From NCBI GenBank assembly GCA_902490445.1, contig CABUDZ010000025.1:1-23475 (forward strand): a stretch of 23,475 bases of DNA. Reading direction: 5' to 3'. Position 1 is the stretch's first letter. The number at the start of each line of letters is the position of its first letter. The notes below the pieces were generated by a model, which was not told where the DNA came from, ran no database searches, and was given only the letters and a program-made list of their open reading frames with translations. Position numbers and translations under genes: made by a program. This DNA is from an uncultured Collinsella sp. (GTDB taxonomy: Bacteria > Actinomycetota > Coriobacteriia > Coriobacteriales > Coriobacteriaceae). Of this stretch, positions 1 to 7,067 are shown piece after piece.

Positions 1-35
1 ACAATTCTATGCAAGTTTGTTTCGTAATGAGCCGT

Positions 36-1085
36 TTAGGCGGTTTTTGCGCCCGTCCGGTTAAGAAAAGCTGCCAGATGCGTACACATCACGCAGCGCG
101 CGGGCTTGGCGCTGGCGATCGGCCCAAACAACAGACCGAGTCCCCGATGGTTATCCTTGAGCGCGGCGACCATCTGACGGGTTCGAGGCGCCTCGAGCAT
201 ATCACGCATGCGGGCGGAACGCTCGATTGACGACACTCCATGCGGGCTCAGACACAAATTCTCGATGCAGGCGACCAGTCCGGCAAAGTAGAACTTTTGG
301 CTTGCCAGCTTGAGCCGACCACCGCTATCTGCTTCCGAGAGTGAGTCCGCAAGCTCGTCGAGCGCCCGGGCGTCATCGGATACCTTGGCATACATGGTGG
401 GATCAAAGGCATCTGTAAGCTTAGGCGCCGCCGCGTGGAAACAAGCGTCGCCGCATCCGGAGACGCGCTGTGCCTGCGAGAGCGCGCACGCCATAAACCC
501 AACCGTGCGAAACGTCTTATCGCACAAAAGACATGCCTCAAACAGTGGACGGCTGTACATCACGCCAGAGACTTGAGCAACCAAGCCGCCTAAAATCAAC
601 TGGGGCAGCCCAGTCACCATAGAAGACTCGTCTTCTATGGCAATAGAGGCAGCATCCAAGACGCGCGAATGACGCTCGCGATGCGCATCGTATCGATCGA
701 GCGACACCGAGGGGAGCACAATGTCTGCCGCAGTATCGCACGCGATATCGACCATCTTGGAAAGGGCCTGCGGAGCAAACCACTCATCGGCGTTCATGGC
801 GATGATTTGAGAGCCGCGCGAGGCATCAAAACCGGCACGAAGACAAGCGCCGCGCTTCGCGTCCTCGACGTCAATCAAATCAATATGGATGTCCCTGTCG
901 GCAGCAACTTGAAGCGAATGGCGCACACCGGGCACAGCATCGCGGCAGACAACGACAATCTGCAAATCATAGAGGTCTTGGTTCTGGATACTCTCGAGCG
1001 CACGCATCGCATAGCTGGGCGAACCTTCTACCACAAGGATCACCGAAAGTCGCGGATGCGAACAACGTCGAACCAAGTTTTCCAT
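36..1085 (-). CDS. Glycosyltransferase family 2-like protein (degenerate)
   Basis: The 349-residue protein resembles a GT-A fold family-2 glycosyltransferase. It has an N-terminal LSVILVVEGSP strand, an ALESIQNQ helix, and an acidic loop AMNADEWFAP (about residues 96-105) where the family usually has a DxD-type motif such as DSDDW. The first Asp of that motif is Asn98 here, and the usual VDDGS motif is replaced by VVCRDAVPG, so activity is uncertain. Such enzymes normally transfer sugars from nucleotide sugars to cell-surface polymers; the acceptor cannot be told from the sequence. No membrane segment is obvious. The gene lies 152 bases downstream of truA on the same strand. The ATG at 1083-1085 has GAGAGG directly abutting it, which is too close for a ribosome site. 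A TTG at 1074-1076 would have the same GAGAGG nine bases upstream and may be the real start. Confidence 0.7.
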   Translation of the reverse strand: MENLVRRCSHPRLSVILVVEGSPSYAMRALESIQNQDLYDLQIVVVCRDAVPGVRHSLQVAADRDIHIDLIDVEDAKRGACLRAGFDASRGSQIIAMNADEWFAPQALSKMVDIACDTAADIVLPSVSLDRYDAHRERHSRVLDAASIAIEDESSMVTGLPQLILGGLVAQVSGVMYSRPLFEACLLCDKTFRTVGFMACALSQAQRVSGCGDACFHAAAPKLTDAFDPTMYAKVSDDARALDELADSLSEADSGGRLKLASQKFYFAGLVACIENLCLSPHGVSSIERSARMRDMLEAPRTRQMVAALKDNHRGLGLLFGPIASAKPARCVMCTHLAAFLNRTGAKTA

Positions 1086-1237
1086 CCTCTCGATAGCACC
1101 AAATCAAACTGTCGTTCATGGTACACCCGAGCTATAAAAGCAACGAGCCGCCTAACATGTTGCACGCCAAGAACAGATGTTGCACACGCGCAGCTCACAC
1201 ATAGTATGTGCAAGGCACAGACGCGCCGAGCACTCCC

Positions 1238-2062
1238 CTAGTCGAGAACGACAAGCTCGTCGGGGCCGTAATCCACACCCATAAACGTAAGGCCGCAGGC
1301 AGGCGCCGTGGGACCCGCAGCGGTTCGGTCACGGGCGTCAATAACCTCGCGCATCCACTGGGGATCGCGACGATGCATGCCAATCTCCACGAGCGTTCCT
1401 ACAATGGTACGCACCATCGAGTGCAAAAACGCATTGCCCTCGATAGTGAAGGTCAGGATATCCTCGCCAAAAGCGACCTCGTGGCCAAACTCCGCACGCA
1501 TCACGCAGCGGTGCGTGGGCTTGCCCACAGCAGAGGCAACCTTGCAAAAGCTCTTAAAGTCCTGCTCGCCCAAAAGCGCAGGGCAGGCGGCCGCCATCGC
1601 ATCGACGTCGAGGGGATAGCGATGCCACCACACCGCACCGCGCGAGAGCACGGGGCGCGCATCGCGATCGGCAATACGGTACGTATACGTACGGGACCGC
1701 GCGTCAAAGCGGGCAGAAAAGCCCCTACGGGCCTTGTAGACCTCGTTTATGGCGATATCTTTGGGCAGGAGGGCATCCATAGCCCTCAGCCACCTACGGC
1801 GCGTCAGAGCAAGCTCAGCGTCCGTTACGGGCACGCTAATGTACTGGGCCACCGCATGCACGCCGGCATCGGTACGACCCGCACACGTCAGATCGATCGG
1901 GCGGCGCAGCAGCGTCTCGATAGCGCGGCGCAACTCGCCCGCAACGGTCGTCTGGCCCGGCTGCTCGGCAAATCCGCTATAGGACGAGCCATCATAGGCA
2001 ACACAGAATACAAGCGTGGCATCGAGCTCAGGAATCGAATTGAAATCAGACGGCGCGGTCAT
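1238..2062 (-). CDS. truA: tRNA pseudouridine(38-40) synthase TruA
   Basis: TruA converts uridines 38-40 of the tRNA anticodon stem-loop to pseudouridine in the cytoplasm. The family signature AGRTDAGVHA is present; its Asp is residue 65 of this 274-residue form and is the catalytic nucleophile by homology. The C-terminal half contains the usual NAFLHSMVRTIVGTL segment. An open frame extends to a TTG at 2075-2077. I chose the ATG at 2060-2062 because GGGAG lies five bases upstream of it and the TTG has no such site. It follows the rplQ terminator by only about 35 bases, so its mRNA probably comes from terminator read-through. truA downstream of rplQ is a common arrangement. Confidence 0.95.
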   Translation of the reverse strand: MTAPSDFNSIPELDATLVFCVAYDGSSYSGFAEQPGQTTVAGELRRAIETLLRRPIDLTCAGRTDAGVHAVAQYISVPVTDAELALTRRRWLRAMDALLPKDIAINEVYKARRGFSARFDARSRTYTYRIADRDARPVLSRGAVWWHRYPLDVDAMAAACPALLGEQDFKSFCKVASAVGKPTHRCVMRAEFGHEVAFGEDILTFTIEGNAFLHSMVRTIVGTLVEIGMHRRDPQWMREVIDARDRTAAGPTAPACGLTFMGVDYGPDELVVLD

Positions 2063-2097
2063 GGGCGCTCCCAACAAACAATCAACGGTATCGCGAC

Positions 2098-2128
2098 AAA
2101 AAAAGAGGGGTACGCGAACGTACCCCTC
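2098..2128 (-). terminator. Rho-independent terminator after rplQ
   Basis: A perfect 10-bp stem (GAGGGGTACG at 2105-2114 paired with 2119-2128) closes on a four-base loop and, read on the minus strand, is followed directly by seven T residues (A run 2098-2104). It lies 26 bases after the rplQ stop and 35 bases before the truA start, so it would end most ribosomal-operon transcripts and leave truA on read-through RNA. Confidence 0.93.
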
Positions 2129-2154
2129 GAATATAGCCTATGCAGACGGATTGT

Positions 2155-2622
2155 CTACTCAGCGGTCTCCTCAGCAGGAGCCTCCTCGACGGCCTCGACC
2201 TTCTTGGGAGCAGCGGCCTTCTTGGGGGCCGGAGCAGCCTTCTTGGCCTTAGGCGTGCAAGGCTCGGTGACGAGCTCCATGATAACGATAGGAGCGTTGT
2301 CGCCCTTACGGTTGCCGAGCTTCATGATGCGGGTGTAACCGCCGTTGCGGTCCTGCCACATGCCCTGGGCAGCCTTGTCGAAGATCTCGGCAACGAGCTG
2401 CTTATCGCCGAGCTTGGCGATGGCCAGACGACGAGAGTGCAGGTCGCCCTTCTTGGCCCAGGTGATGATCGGGTCGACGACCGAACGCAGCGCCTTAGCG
2501 CGGGTCTCGGTGGTCTTGATGCGGTCGTTCTCGAAGAGGGCCTTGGCCAGGCTCTTCTTCATGGCCTTGGTGTGGCTCGCATCGGTGCCGAGCTTCAGGC
2601 CCTTCTTAACGTTGTGACGCAT
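2155..2622 (-). CDS. rplQ: 50S ribosomal protein L17 with acidic/alanine-rich tail
   Basis: L17 is a large-subunit protein bound near the exit-tunnel side of 23S rRNA. The 155-residue product opens with the typical MRHNVKKGLKLGTDASHTKAM block and holds the family core to about residue 120. After that comes a low-complexity extension rich in Lys, Ala and Pro (repeated KKAAPAPKKAA-like units) that ends in a Glu-rich stretch. Family members are often about 115-130 residues, so the tail is an addition. GAGGAGA lies upstream of the ATG. It is the last gene of the alpha operon, 30 bases after rpoA and just before the terminator. Confidence 0.98.
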   Translation of the reverse strand: MRHNVKKGLKLGTDASHTKAMKKSLAKALFENDRIKTTETRAKALRSVVDPIITWAKKGDLHSRRLAIAKLGDKQLVAEIFDKAAQGMWQDRNGGYTRIMKLGNRKGDNAPIVIMELVTEPCTPKAKKAAPAPKKAAAPKKVEAVEEAPAEETAE

Positions 2623-2652
2623 GGTCTAGTTTCTCCTCAAATATGCGAAGCA

Positions 2653-3594
2653 TTAAGCCTTCAGGCTCAGGCCCATGGACTCAAGCTTGTCCTTCACTTC
2701 CTCGATCGACTTAACACCGAAGTTACGGATGTTAAGCAGATCGTTCTCCGAGAACTCAACGAGCTGACGGACCGAGTGAATGCTGGCGCGCTTAAGGCAG
2801 TTGTAGGAACGGACGGAAAGGTCCAGATCCTCGATCTGCTTGTCCAGCTCGGCGTTGTCGTTGGTGACCTCGGGAGCGAAAATCGAAGCCTCCTCCTCGA
2901 CCTCGGGGGTCTCGGCAAGGTTCATAAAGGCAGCCATATGCTGGTTGATGATATTGGCAGCCTGGACCACGGCGTCGCGCGGAGCGATGGAGCCGTTGGT
3001 CTCGATCTCGAGGACAAGGCGGTCGTAGTCGGTGTGCTGACCGACACGGCAAGCCTCAACGAGCTTGGCGCAACGGGACACCGGCGAGTACAGCGAGTCG
3101 ACGTGGATCACACCGATGGGATCGTTGTCGCGCTTGTTAGCCTCGCCAGAGACATAGCCGCGGCCATAGCCGATGCGCATGCTCATGGTGAGATGGCCAC
3201 CCTCGGTAAGCGTAGCGATGTGCTGCTCGGGGTTGACCAGCTCAAACTCGGACGGAATAAAGAAGTCCGCACCGGTGACCTCGCAGGGGCCGTCAACAGA
3301 AATGGTGGCGGTCGCCTCGTCGGTCGTGCCGAGAGCCCTGAAGACAAGACCCTTGACATTCAGGACGATGTCGGTGACATCCTCGACCATGTTAGGGATG
3401 GTCATGAACTCGTGCTGTGCACCATCGATCTGAATAGCCTCGACGGCGGCACCCTCGAGCGAGGACAGAAGTACGCGACGAAGGGAGTTACCCAGCGTAT
3501 CGCCGTAGCCACGCTCGAGCGGCTCGACGGAGACACGAGCAGACGTCTCGTTGATCTCTTCGACCTGAACCTGAGGCCTAATGAATTCTGACAT
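2653..3594 (-). CDS. rpoA: DNA-directed RNA polymerase alpha subunit
   Basis: This 313-residue protein forms the dimeric scaffold for RNA polymerase assembly and contacts upstream promoter DNA. The N-terminal domain shows the conserved LERGYGDTLGNSLRRVLLSSL assembly region (about residues 26-46, split by family variation). A flexible linker near 235-250 leads to the C-terminal domain, with LSVRSYNCLKRA (Arg262 matches the DNA-contacting Arg265 of E. coli) and NFGVKS near 291-296. Length is normal. GGAGG precedes the ATG. The gene sits between rpsD and rplQ, as in the standard alpha operon. Confidence 0.99.
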   Translation of the reverse strand: MSEFIRPQVQVEEINETSARVSVEPLERGYGDTLGNSLRRVLLSSLEGAAVEAIQIDGAQHEFMTIPNMVEDVTDIVLNVKGLVFRALGTTDEATATISVDGPCEVTGADFFIPSEFELVNPEQHIATLTEGGHLTMSMRIGYGRGYVSGEANKRDNDPIGVIHVDSLYSPVSRCAKLVEACRVGQHTDYDRLVLEIETNGSIAPRDAVVQAANIINQHMAAFMNLAETPEVEEEASIFAPEVTNDNAELDKQIEDLDLSVRSYNCLKRASIHSVRQLVEFSENDLLNIRNFGVKSIEEVKDKLESMGLSLKA

Positions 3595-3626
3595 GTATTA
3601 CCTCCAGCCTCAGCAGCCCGGATGGA

Positions 3627-4223
3627 CTACTTAGAGTAGAGCTCGACGATGAGCTGCTCGTTGATATCACCGCTGATCTGCTCACGCGTCGGCAGAGCGA
3701 GCACGTTACCAGACAGCTTCTCGATATCGACCTCGAGCCAGCCAGGGACCTCAAAGCGCTCGGAGGAAATCAGAGCCTCCTTGATGGGGAGGAGGTCACG
3801 GAACTTCTCGCCGACAGCGACGACGTCGCCGGCCTTGACGCGGTAGGACGGAATATCCACGCGCTTGCCGTTCACGGTGAAGTGACCGTGACGGACGGAC
3901 TGACGAGCCTCTTTGCGGGTGCGGGCGAAGCCAAGACGGAAGACGACGTTGTCAAGGCGAGACTCAAGGATGATCATGAGGTTCTCACCGGTGACGCCGT
4001 TCATCTTACGGGCCTTGTTGAAGTAGCCGTGGAACTGCTTCTCCAGAACGCCATAGATGAACTTGACCTTCTGCTTCTCGCGCAGCTGCATGCCGTACTC
4101 AGATTCCTTGCGACGGCGCTTGGGCTGACGGATAGATTCCTTCTTGCTGCTGTAACCGAGCTCAGCGGGATCGATCCCGAGCTGACGGCAGCGCTTAAGA
4201 ACAGGAGTCCTGTCGATTGCCAT
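3627..4223 (-). CDS. rpsD: 30S ribosomal protein S4 (zinc-free form)
   Basis: S4 nucleates assembly of the 30S body on 16S rRNA and, in many bacteria, represses its own operon. The 198-residue protein has an N-terminal four-helix region and an S4 RNA-binding domain around residues 90-150 (ESRLDNVVFRLGFA, RQSVRHGHFTVNGKRVDIPSYRVKAGD). Only one Cys (residue 12) is present near the N-terminus, so it is the C-minus type that lacks the zinc knuckle. AAAGGA precedes the ATG. rpsK is 19 bases upstream and rpoA 32 bases downstream. Confidence 0.98.
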   Translation of the reverse strand: MAIDRTPVLKRCRQLGIDPAELGYSSKKESIRQPKRRRKESEYGMQLREKQKVKFIYGVLEKQFHGYFNKARKMNGVTGENLMIILESRLDNVVFRLGFARTRKEARQSVRHGHFTVNGKRVDIPSYRVKAGDVVAVGEKFRDLLPIKEALISSERFEVPGWLEVDIEKLSGNVLALPTREQISGDINEQLIVELYSK

Positions 4224-4242
4224 ATTGATACGATCCTTTCAG

Positions 4243-4647
4243 TTACACGCGGCGACGCTTCTTGGGGCGGCAGCCGTTGTGCGGAATGGGGGTCTTGTCC
4301 TGGATGCTCGAGACCTCGAGGCCAGCAGCCTGGAGGGAGCGAATGGCGGTCTCACGACCGGAGCCGGGGCCCTTGACGAAGACGGAAACCTTCTTCATAC
4401 CGTGCTCCATGGCCTGCTTGGCAGCAGCCTCGGCAGCCATCTGGGCAGCGAACGGCGTGGACTTACGGGAGCCCTTGAAGCCCACCTGGCCAGCCGACTT
4501 CCAGGAAATGACGTTGCCCTGGGGATCGGTGATCGAAACGATCGTGTTGTTGAACGTAGAACGAATGTGAGCCTGGCCCACGGAAATGTTCTTACGGTCC
4601 GCGCGCTTCAGACGGGCAGCGCGAACGTTCTTCTTAGCAGTAGCCAT
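4243..4647 (-). CDS. rpsK: 30S ribosomal protein S11
   Basis: S11 lies on the 30S platform near the 3' end of 16S rRNA and the mRNA exit channel. The 134-residue sequence has the family core with HIRSTFNNTIVSITDPQGN, SAGQVGFKGSRKSTPFAAQ and the C-terminal PIPHNGCRPKKRRRV. The ribosome-binding AAGGAG lies directly after the rpsM stop codon (TAAGGAG), only 14 bases separating the genes, which suggests coupled translation in the alpha operon. Confidence 0.98.
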   Translation of the reverse strand: MATAKKNVRAARLKRADRKNISVGQAHIRSTFNNTIVSITDPQGNVISWKSAGQVGFKGSRKSTPFAAQMAAEAAAKQAMEHGMKKVSVFVKGPGSGRETAIRSLQAAGLEVSSIQDKTPIPHNGCRPKKRRRV

Positions 4648-4661
4648 CTATCTAGCGCTCC

Positions 4662-5036
4662 TTATTTCTTCTTCTTAGCACCGATCTGACGCTTCGGGCC
4701 CTTGCGGGTACGAGCGTTAGTGTGGGTGCGCTGGCCGCGGACCGGGAGGCCCTTGCGGTGACGAAGGCCGCGGTTGCAGCCGATGTCCATAAGGCGCTTG
4801 ACGTTCTGGTTGCGCTCACGGCGGAGGTCGCCCTCAACCATGATCTGGTTCTTATCGATATAATCACGGATGGCGTTAACCTCATCCTCGGTGAGGTCCT
4901 TAACGCGCGTATCCACGTTAACGTTGCACTCGACGCAGATCTTCGTCGCAGTGGTGCGGCCGATGCCGTAAATGTAGGTCAGACCGATCTCAACGCGCTT
5001 CTCACGCGGGAGGTCGACACCATTAATACGGGCCAA
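4662..5036 (-). CDS. rpsM: 30S ribosomal protein S13
   Basis: S13 sits in the 30S head and contacts the P-site tRNA and the 50S subunit. The 124-residue protein begins ARINGVDLPREKRVEIGLTYIYGIG and ends in the usual basic tail (RGQRTHTNARTRKGPKRQIGAKKKK). The start codon is TTG at 5034-5036. GAGGAG lies about seven bases upstream and no in-frame ATG or GTG fits the conserved N-terminus, so the TTG is well supported. It follows rpmJ by 14 bases. Confidence 0.97.
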   Translation of the reverse strand: MARINGVDLPREKRVEIGLTYIYGIGRTTATKICVECNVNVDTRVKDLTEDEVNAIRDYIDKNQIMVEGDLRRERNQNVKRLMDIGCNRGLRHRKGLPVRGQRTHTNARTRKGPKRQIGAKKKK

Positions 5037-5050
5037 CGTAGTCTCCTCTC

Positions 5051-5164
5051 TTAACCCTGACGCTGCTTATGACGGGGGTTCTCGCAAATGACGAGGACCT
5101 TGCCATGGCGCCTAATGATTTTGCACTTATCGCACATCTTCTTGACCGAAGGACGTACCTTCAT
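5051..5164 (-). CDS. rpmJ: 50S ribosomal protein L36 (zinc-binding form)
   Basis: This 37-residue large-subunit protein is encoded between infA and rpsM, the standard position. Translating the minus strand from the ATG at 5162-5164 gives MKVRPSVKKMCDKCKIIRR and then a HGKVLVICENPRHKQRQG end. Cys11, Cys14, Cys27 and His32 form the zinc ribbon of the C-plus type. GAAAGGAAG lies just upstream of the start. No second, zinc-free copy is seen in this window. Confidence 0.97.
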   Translation of the reverse strand: MKVRPSVKKMCDKCKIIRRHGKVLVICENPRHKQRQG

Positions 5165-5314
5165 CGTTCTTCCTTTCGGTAGCGCTCAAACTACTTCCCT
5201 ACTATCTACTCGCCCAGCCGCAGGCGTTTAAAACTATGGCTGGTCTTCACACACAATCCGACCGTAGGTTGAGCTAAGCCTGCAGCCGGAAATGGAGTGC
5301 GTGTATGCGTGCCG
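5165..5314. other. 150-base infA-rpmJ spacer
   Basis: This spacer between infA and rpmJ is unusually long for the operon. On the minus strand it holds AT-rich pieces (TTTTAAA near 5228-5234 and TAGATA near 5203-5208) and a weak inverted repeat (CCAGCC with GGCTGG). These could mark an internal promoter for rpmJ-rpsM-rpsK-rpsD-rpoA-rplQ, but no convincing -35/-10 pair or U-rich terminator can be assigned. Confidence 0.3.
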
Positions 5315-5533
5315 CTATTTGTAGCGATAGGTGATGCGACCGCGGGTCAGGTCGTACGGGGAAAGCTCCACGACAACCCTGTCACCGGGGAGAATACGGA
5401 TGTAATTCATTCGGATCTTGCCAGAAATGTTGCACAGAACCGAATGACCGTTCTCGAGCTCAACCTTAAACATGGCATTGGGCAACGGTTCCTTTACCGT
5501 ACCCTCGAGCTCAATTGCGTCTTCCTTCTTCAC
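5315..5533 (-). CDS. infA: Translation initiation factor IF-1
   Basis: IF-1 binds the 30S A site and assists IF-2 and IF-3 during initiation. The product is an OB-fold protein matching the family along its length: KEDAIELEGTVKE, LPNAMFKVELENGH, ISGKIRMNYIRILPGDRVVVELSPYDLTRGRI, YRYK. I chose the GTG at 5531-5533, giving 72 residues, the usual family length, with GAGAAAG about ten bases upstream. An in-frame TTG two codons earlier (5537-5539) is the alternative. The gene is 104 bases downstream of map. Confidence 0.96.
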   Translation of the reverse strand: MKKEDAIELEGTVKEPLPNAMFKVELENGHSVLCNISGKIRMNYIRILPGDRVVVELSPYDLTRGRITYRYK

Positions 5534-5572
5534 AAGCAATCATCTTTCTCTAGAAAACGACAGCGATTGAAT

Positions 5573-5578
5573 ATTCTA
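5573..5578 (-). promoter_or_regulatory. Candidate -10 element upstream of infA
   Basis: TAGAAT on the minus strand matches the sigma-70 -10 consensus at five of six bases and lies 39 bases before the infA GTG in the map-infA spacer. No good -35 hexamer sits 16-18 bases further upstream, so the promoter is only a candidate. Confidence 0.3.
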
Positions 5579-5637
5579 CAACACGTATGCACGCATCGTA
5601 TTAACTTCGTAATGGCTCCACAACTAAGCGGAACTTG

Positions 5638-6426
5638 TTACATTTCTCCGCCTTGGAGCGAACACCAAGCACCTTGGGCATCCGTGGTGAGAATCACCGG
5701 ACCGTCATTGGTAATGGCGACGGTGTTCTCGTAGTGCGCGGCGGGCAGGTGGTCGTTGGTCGTAACAATCCAACCGTCGGAGCCCGTGCTCACATGGTTG
5801 GAACCCATCGTAACCATCGGCTCGATGGCAATGACCATGCCGGCCTGGAGGCGAACGCCCCTCCCCTTCTTTCCATAGTTAGGAACGTTGGGGTCCTCGT
5901 GCATCACGCGGCCAATGCCATGACCCACATAGTCACGAAGCACGCCGTAACCGTGAGACTCGGCAAGGGACTGAACGGCATAACCGACGTCCCCGATATG
6001 GTTACCGGGAACAGCCTGCTCGATGGCAGCCTTAAGGCAATCGCGCGTGACCTCGCACAAAGCCTTGGCTTCGGGCGTGGGGGTGCCGACGAAAAACGTC
6101 CATGCGTTATCGCCGACCCAACCGTCGACAACGGCTCCCGTATCGATGGAGATGATATCGCCATCGCGCAGGATCATGTCAGGGTTGGGAATACCGTGGA
6201 CCACGGCATCGTTGATCGATGCGCAAATGGTCCCCGGGAACCCGCCGTAACCCTTAAAGGCGGGGGTGCCGCCATGCATGCGGATAATCTGCTCCGCGAG
6301 CTGATCGAGCTCAAAAGTCGAAACGCCGGGGCGCACCATGGCTCCAACGTGGCGGAGCGCCATCTTAGATAGCGCTCCTGCCTTCTTCATCTGCTCGATT
6401 TGCGTTGCAGACTTAATCTTGATCAT
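5638..6426 (-). CDS. map: Type I methionine aminopeptidase
   Basis: Map removes the initiator methionine from nascent proteins. The 262-residue protein has the full pita-bread metalloenzyme ligand set: Asp95 (SIDTG), Asp106 (VGDNAW), His169 (YVGHGIG), Glu202 (IEPM) and Glu233 (HYENT). His77 and His176 fit the substrate-binding histidines. Length and spacing match the bacterial type I enzyme without an N-terminal extension. Its ATG overlaps the adk stop in an ATGA arrangement (6423-6426), so the two are probably translationally coupled. Confidence 0.98.
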   Translation of the reverse strand: MIKIKSATQIEQMKKAGALSKMALRHVGAMVRPGVSTFELDQLAEQIIRMHGGTPAFKGYGGFPGTICASINDAVVHGIPNPDMILRDGDIISIDTGAVVDGWVGDNAWTFFVGTPTPEAKALCEVTRDCLKAAIEQAVPGNHIGDVGYAVQSLAESHGYGVLRDYVGHGIGRVMHEDPNVPNYGKKGRGVRLQAGMVIAIEPMVTMGSNHVSTGSDGWIVTTNDHLPAAHYENTVAITNDGPVILTTDAQGAWCSLQGGEM

Positions 6427-7049
6427 AGACCGAGAGCCTCTTTGACATCCCCGTACACGGTCTCGCGAGCCTGGTCACCGTTGACCGACTTGAGCAGACC
6501 CTGGCCACGATAGTAGTCGACGAGCGGGCTCGTGGACTTCTCGTAGACGTCGAGACGGTTCTTGATGGTCTCGGGCTTGTCGTCGTCGCGCTGATACATC
6601 TCGCCGGCGCACTTGGGGCAGGTGGCATCGGCAGCGGTGCCGGTGTAACCGCAGGCGCGGCAGGTGCGACGCGAAGACAGACGATCGATGATGACCTCGG
6701 GGGCCACGTCGACCAGAAGGGCGCAGTCGATCTCGCGACCCATGGCGGAGAGCTCGGAATCGAGCGTCACAGCCTGGGCGGTGTTGCGCGGGAAGCCGTC
6801 GAGGATGAAGCCCTGCTGGGCGTCATCGGCAGCAAGGCGCTCCTTGACAAGGTCGATCACGAGCTGGTCGGGAACGAGCTCGCCAGCGTCCATGTACTTC
6901 TTAGCCTGAATACCAAGCTCGGTGCCACCCTTGACGGCAGCACGCAGCAGGTCGCCCGTGGAAATGTGAGCGACGCCAAACTCGGCGACGAGCTCCTGTG
7001 CGACGGTGCCCTTACCGGCACCCGGAGCTCCGAGCAATACGAGGTTCAT
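6423..7049 (-). CDS. adk: Adenylate kinase with four-cysteine lid
   Basis: Adenylate kinase interconverts AMP plus ATP with two ADP. The 208-residue form has the P-loop GAPGAGKGT at residues 7-15, the AMP-binding STGDLLR region and FILDGFPRN (81-89). The lid carries Cys130, Cys133, Cys144 and Cys147 (CRAC and CPKC), as in zinc-binding kinases of Gram-positive bacteria, though the spacing between pairs is short. I chose the ATG at 7047-7049, with GAGGA six bases upstream, over an in-frame TTG two codons earlier. The gene lies between secY and map, its usual place. Confidence 0.97.
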   Translation of the reverse strand: MNLVLLGAPGAGKGTVAQELVAEFGVAHISTGDLLRAAVKGGTELGIQAKKYMDAGELVPDQLVIDLVKERLAADDAQQGFILDGFPRNTAQAVTLDSELSAMGREIDCALLVDVAPEVIIDRLSSRRTCRACGYTGTAADATCPKCAGEMYQRDDDKPETIKNRLDVYEKSTSPLVDYYRGQGLLKSVNGDQARETVYGDVKEALGL

Positions 7050-7067
7050 GAGCAATCCTCCTCTAGC

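Noticed and set aside
2140..3591. 483-residue plus-strand open frame
   Set aside because: It is antisense to rplQ and rpoA, and has Leu/Val/Asp/Gly-rich composition typical of a complementary-strand shadow.
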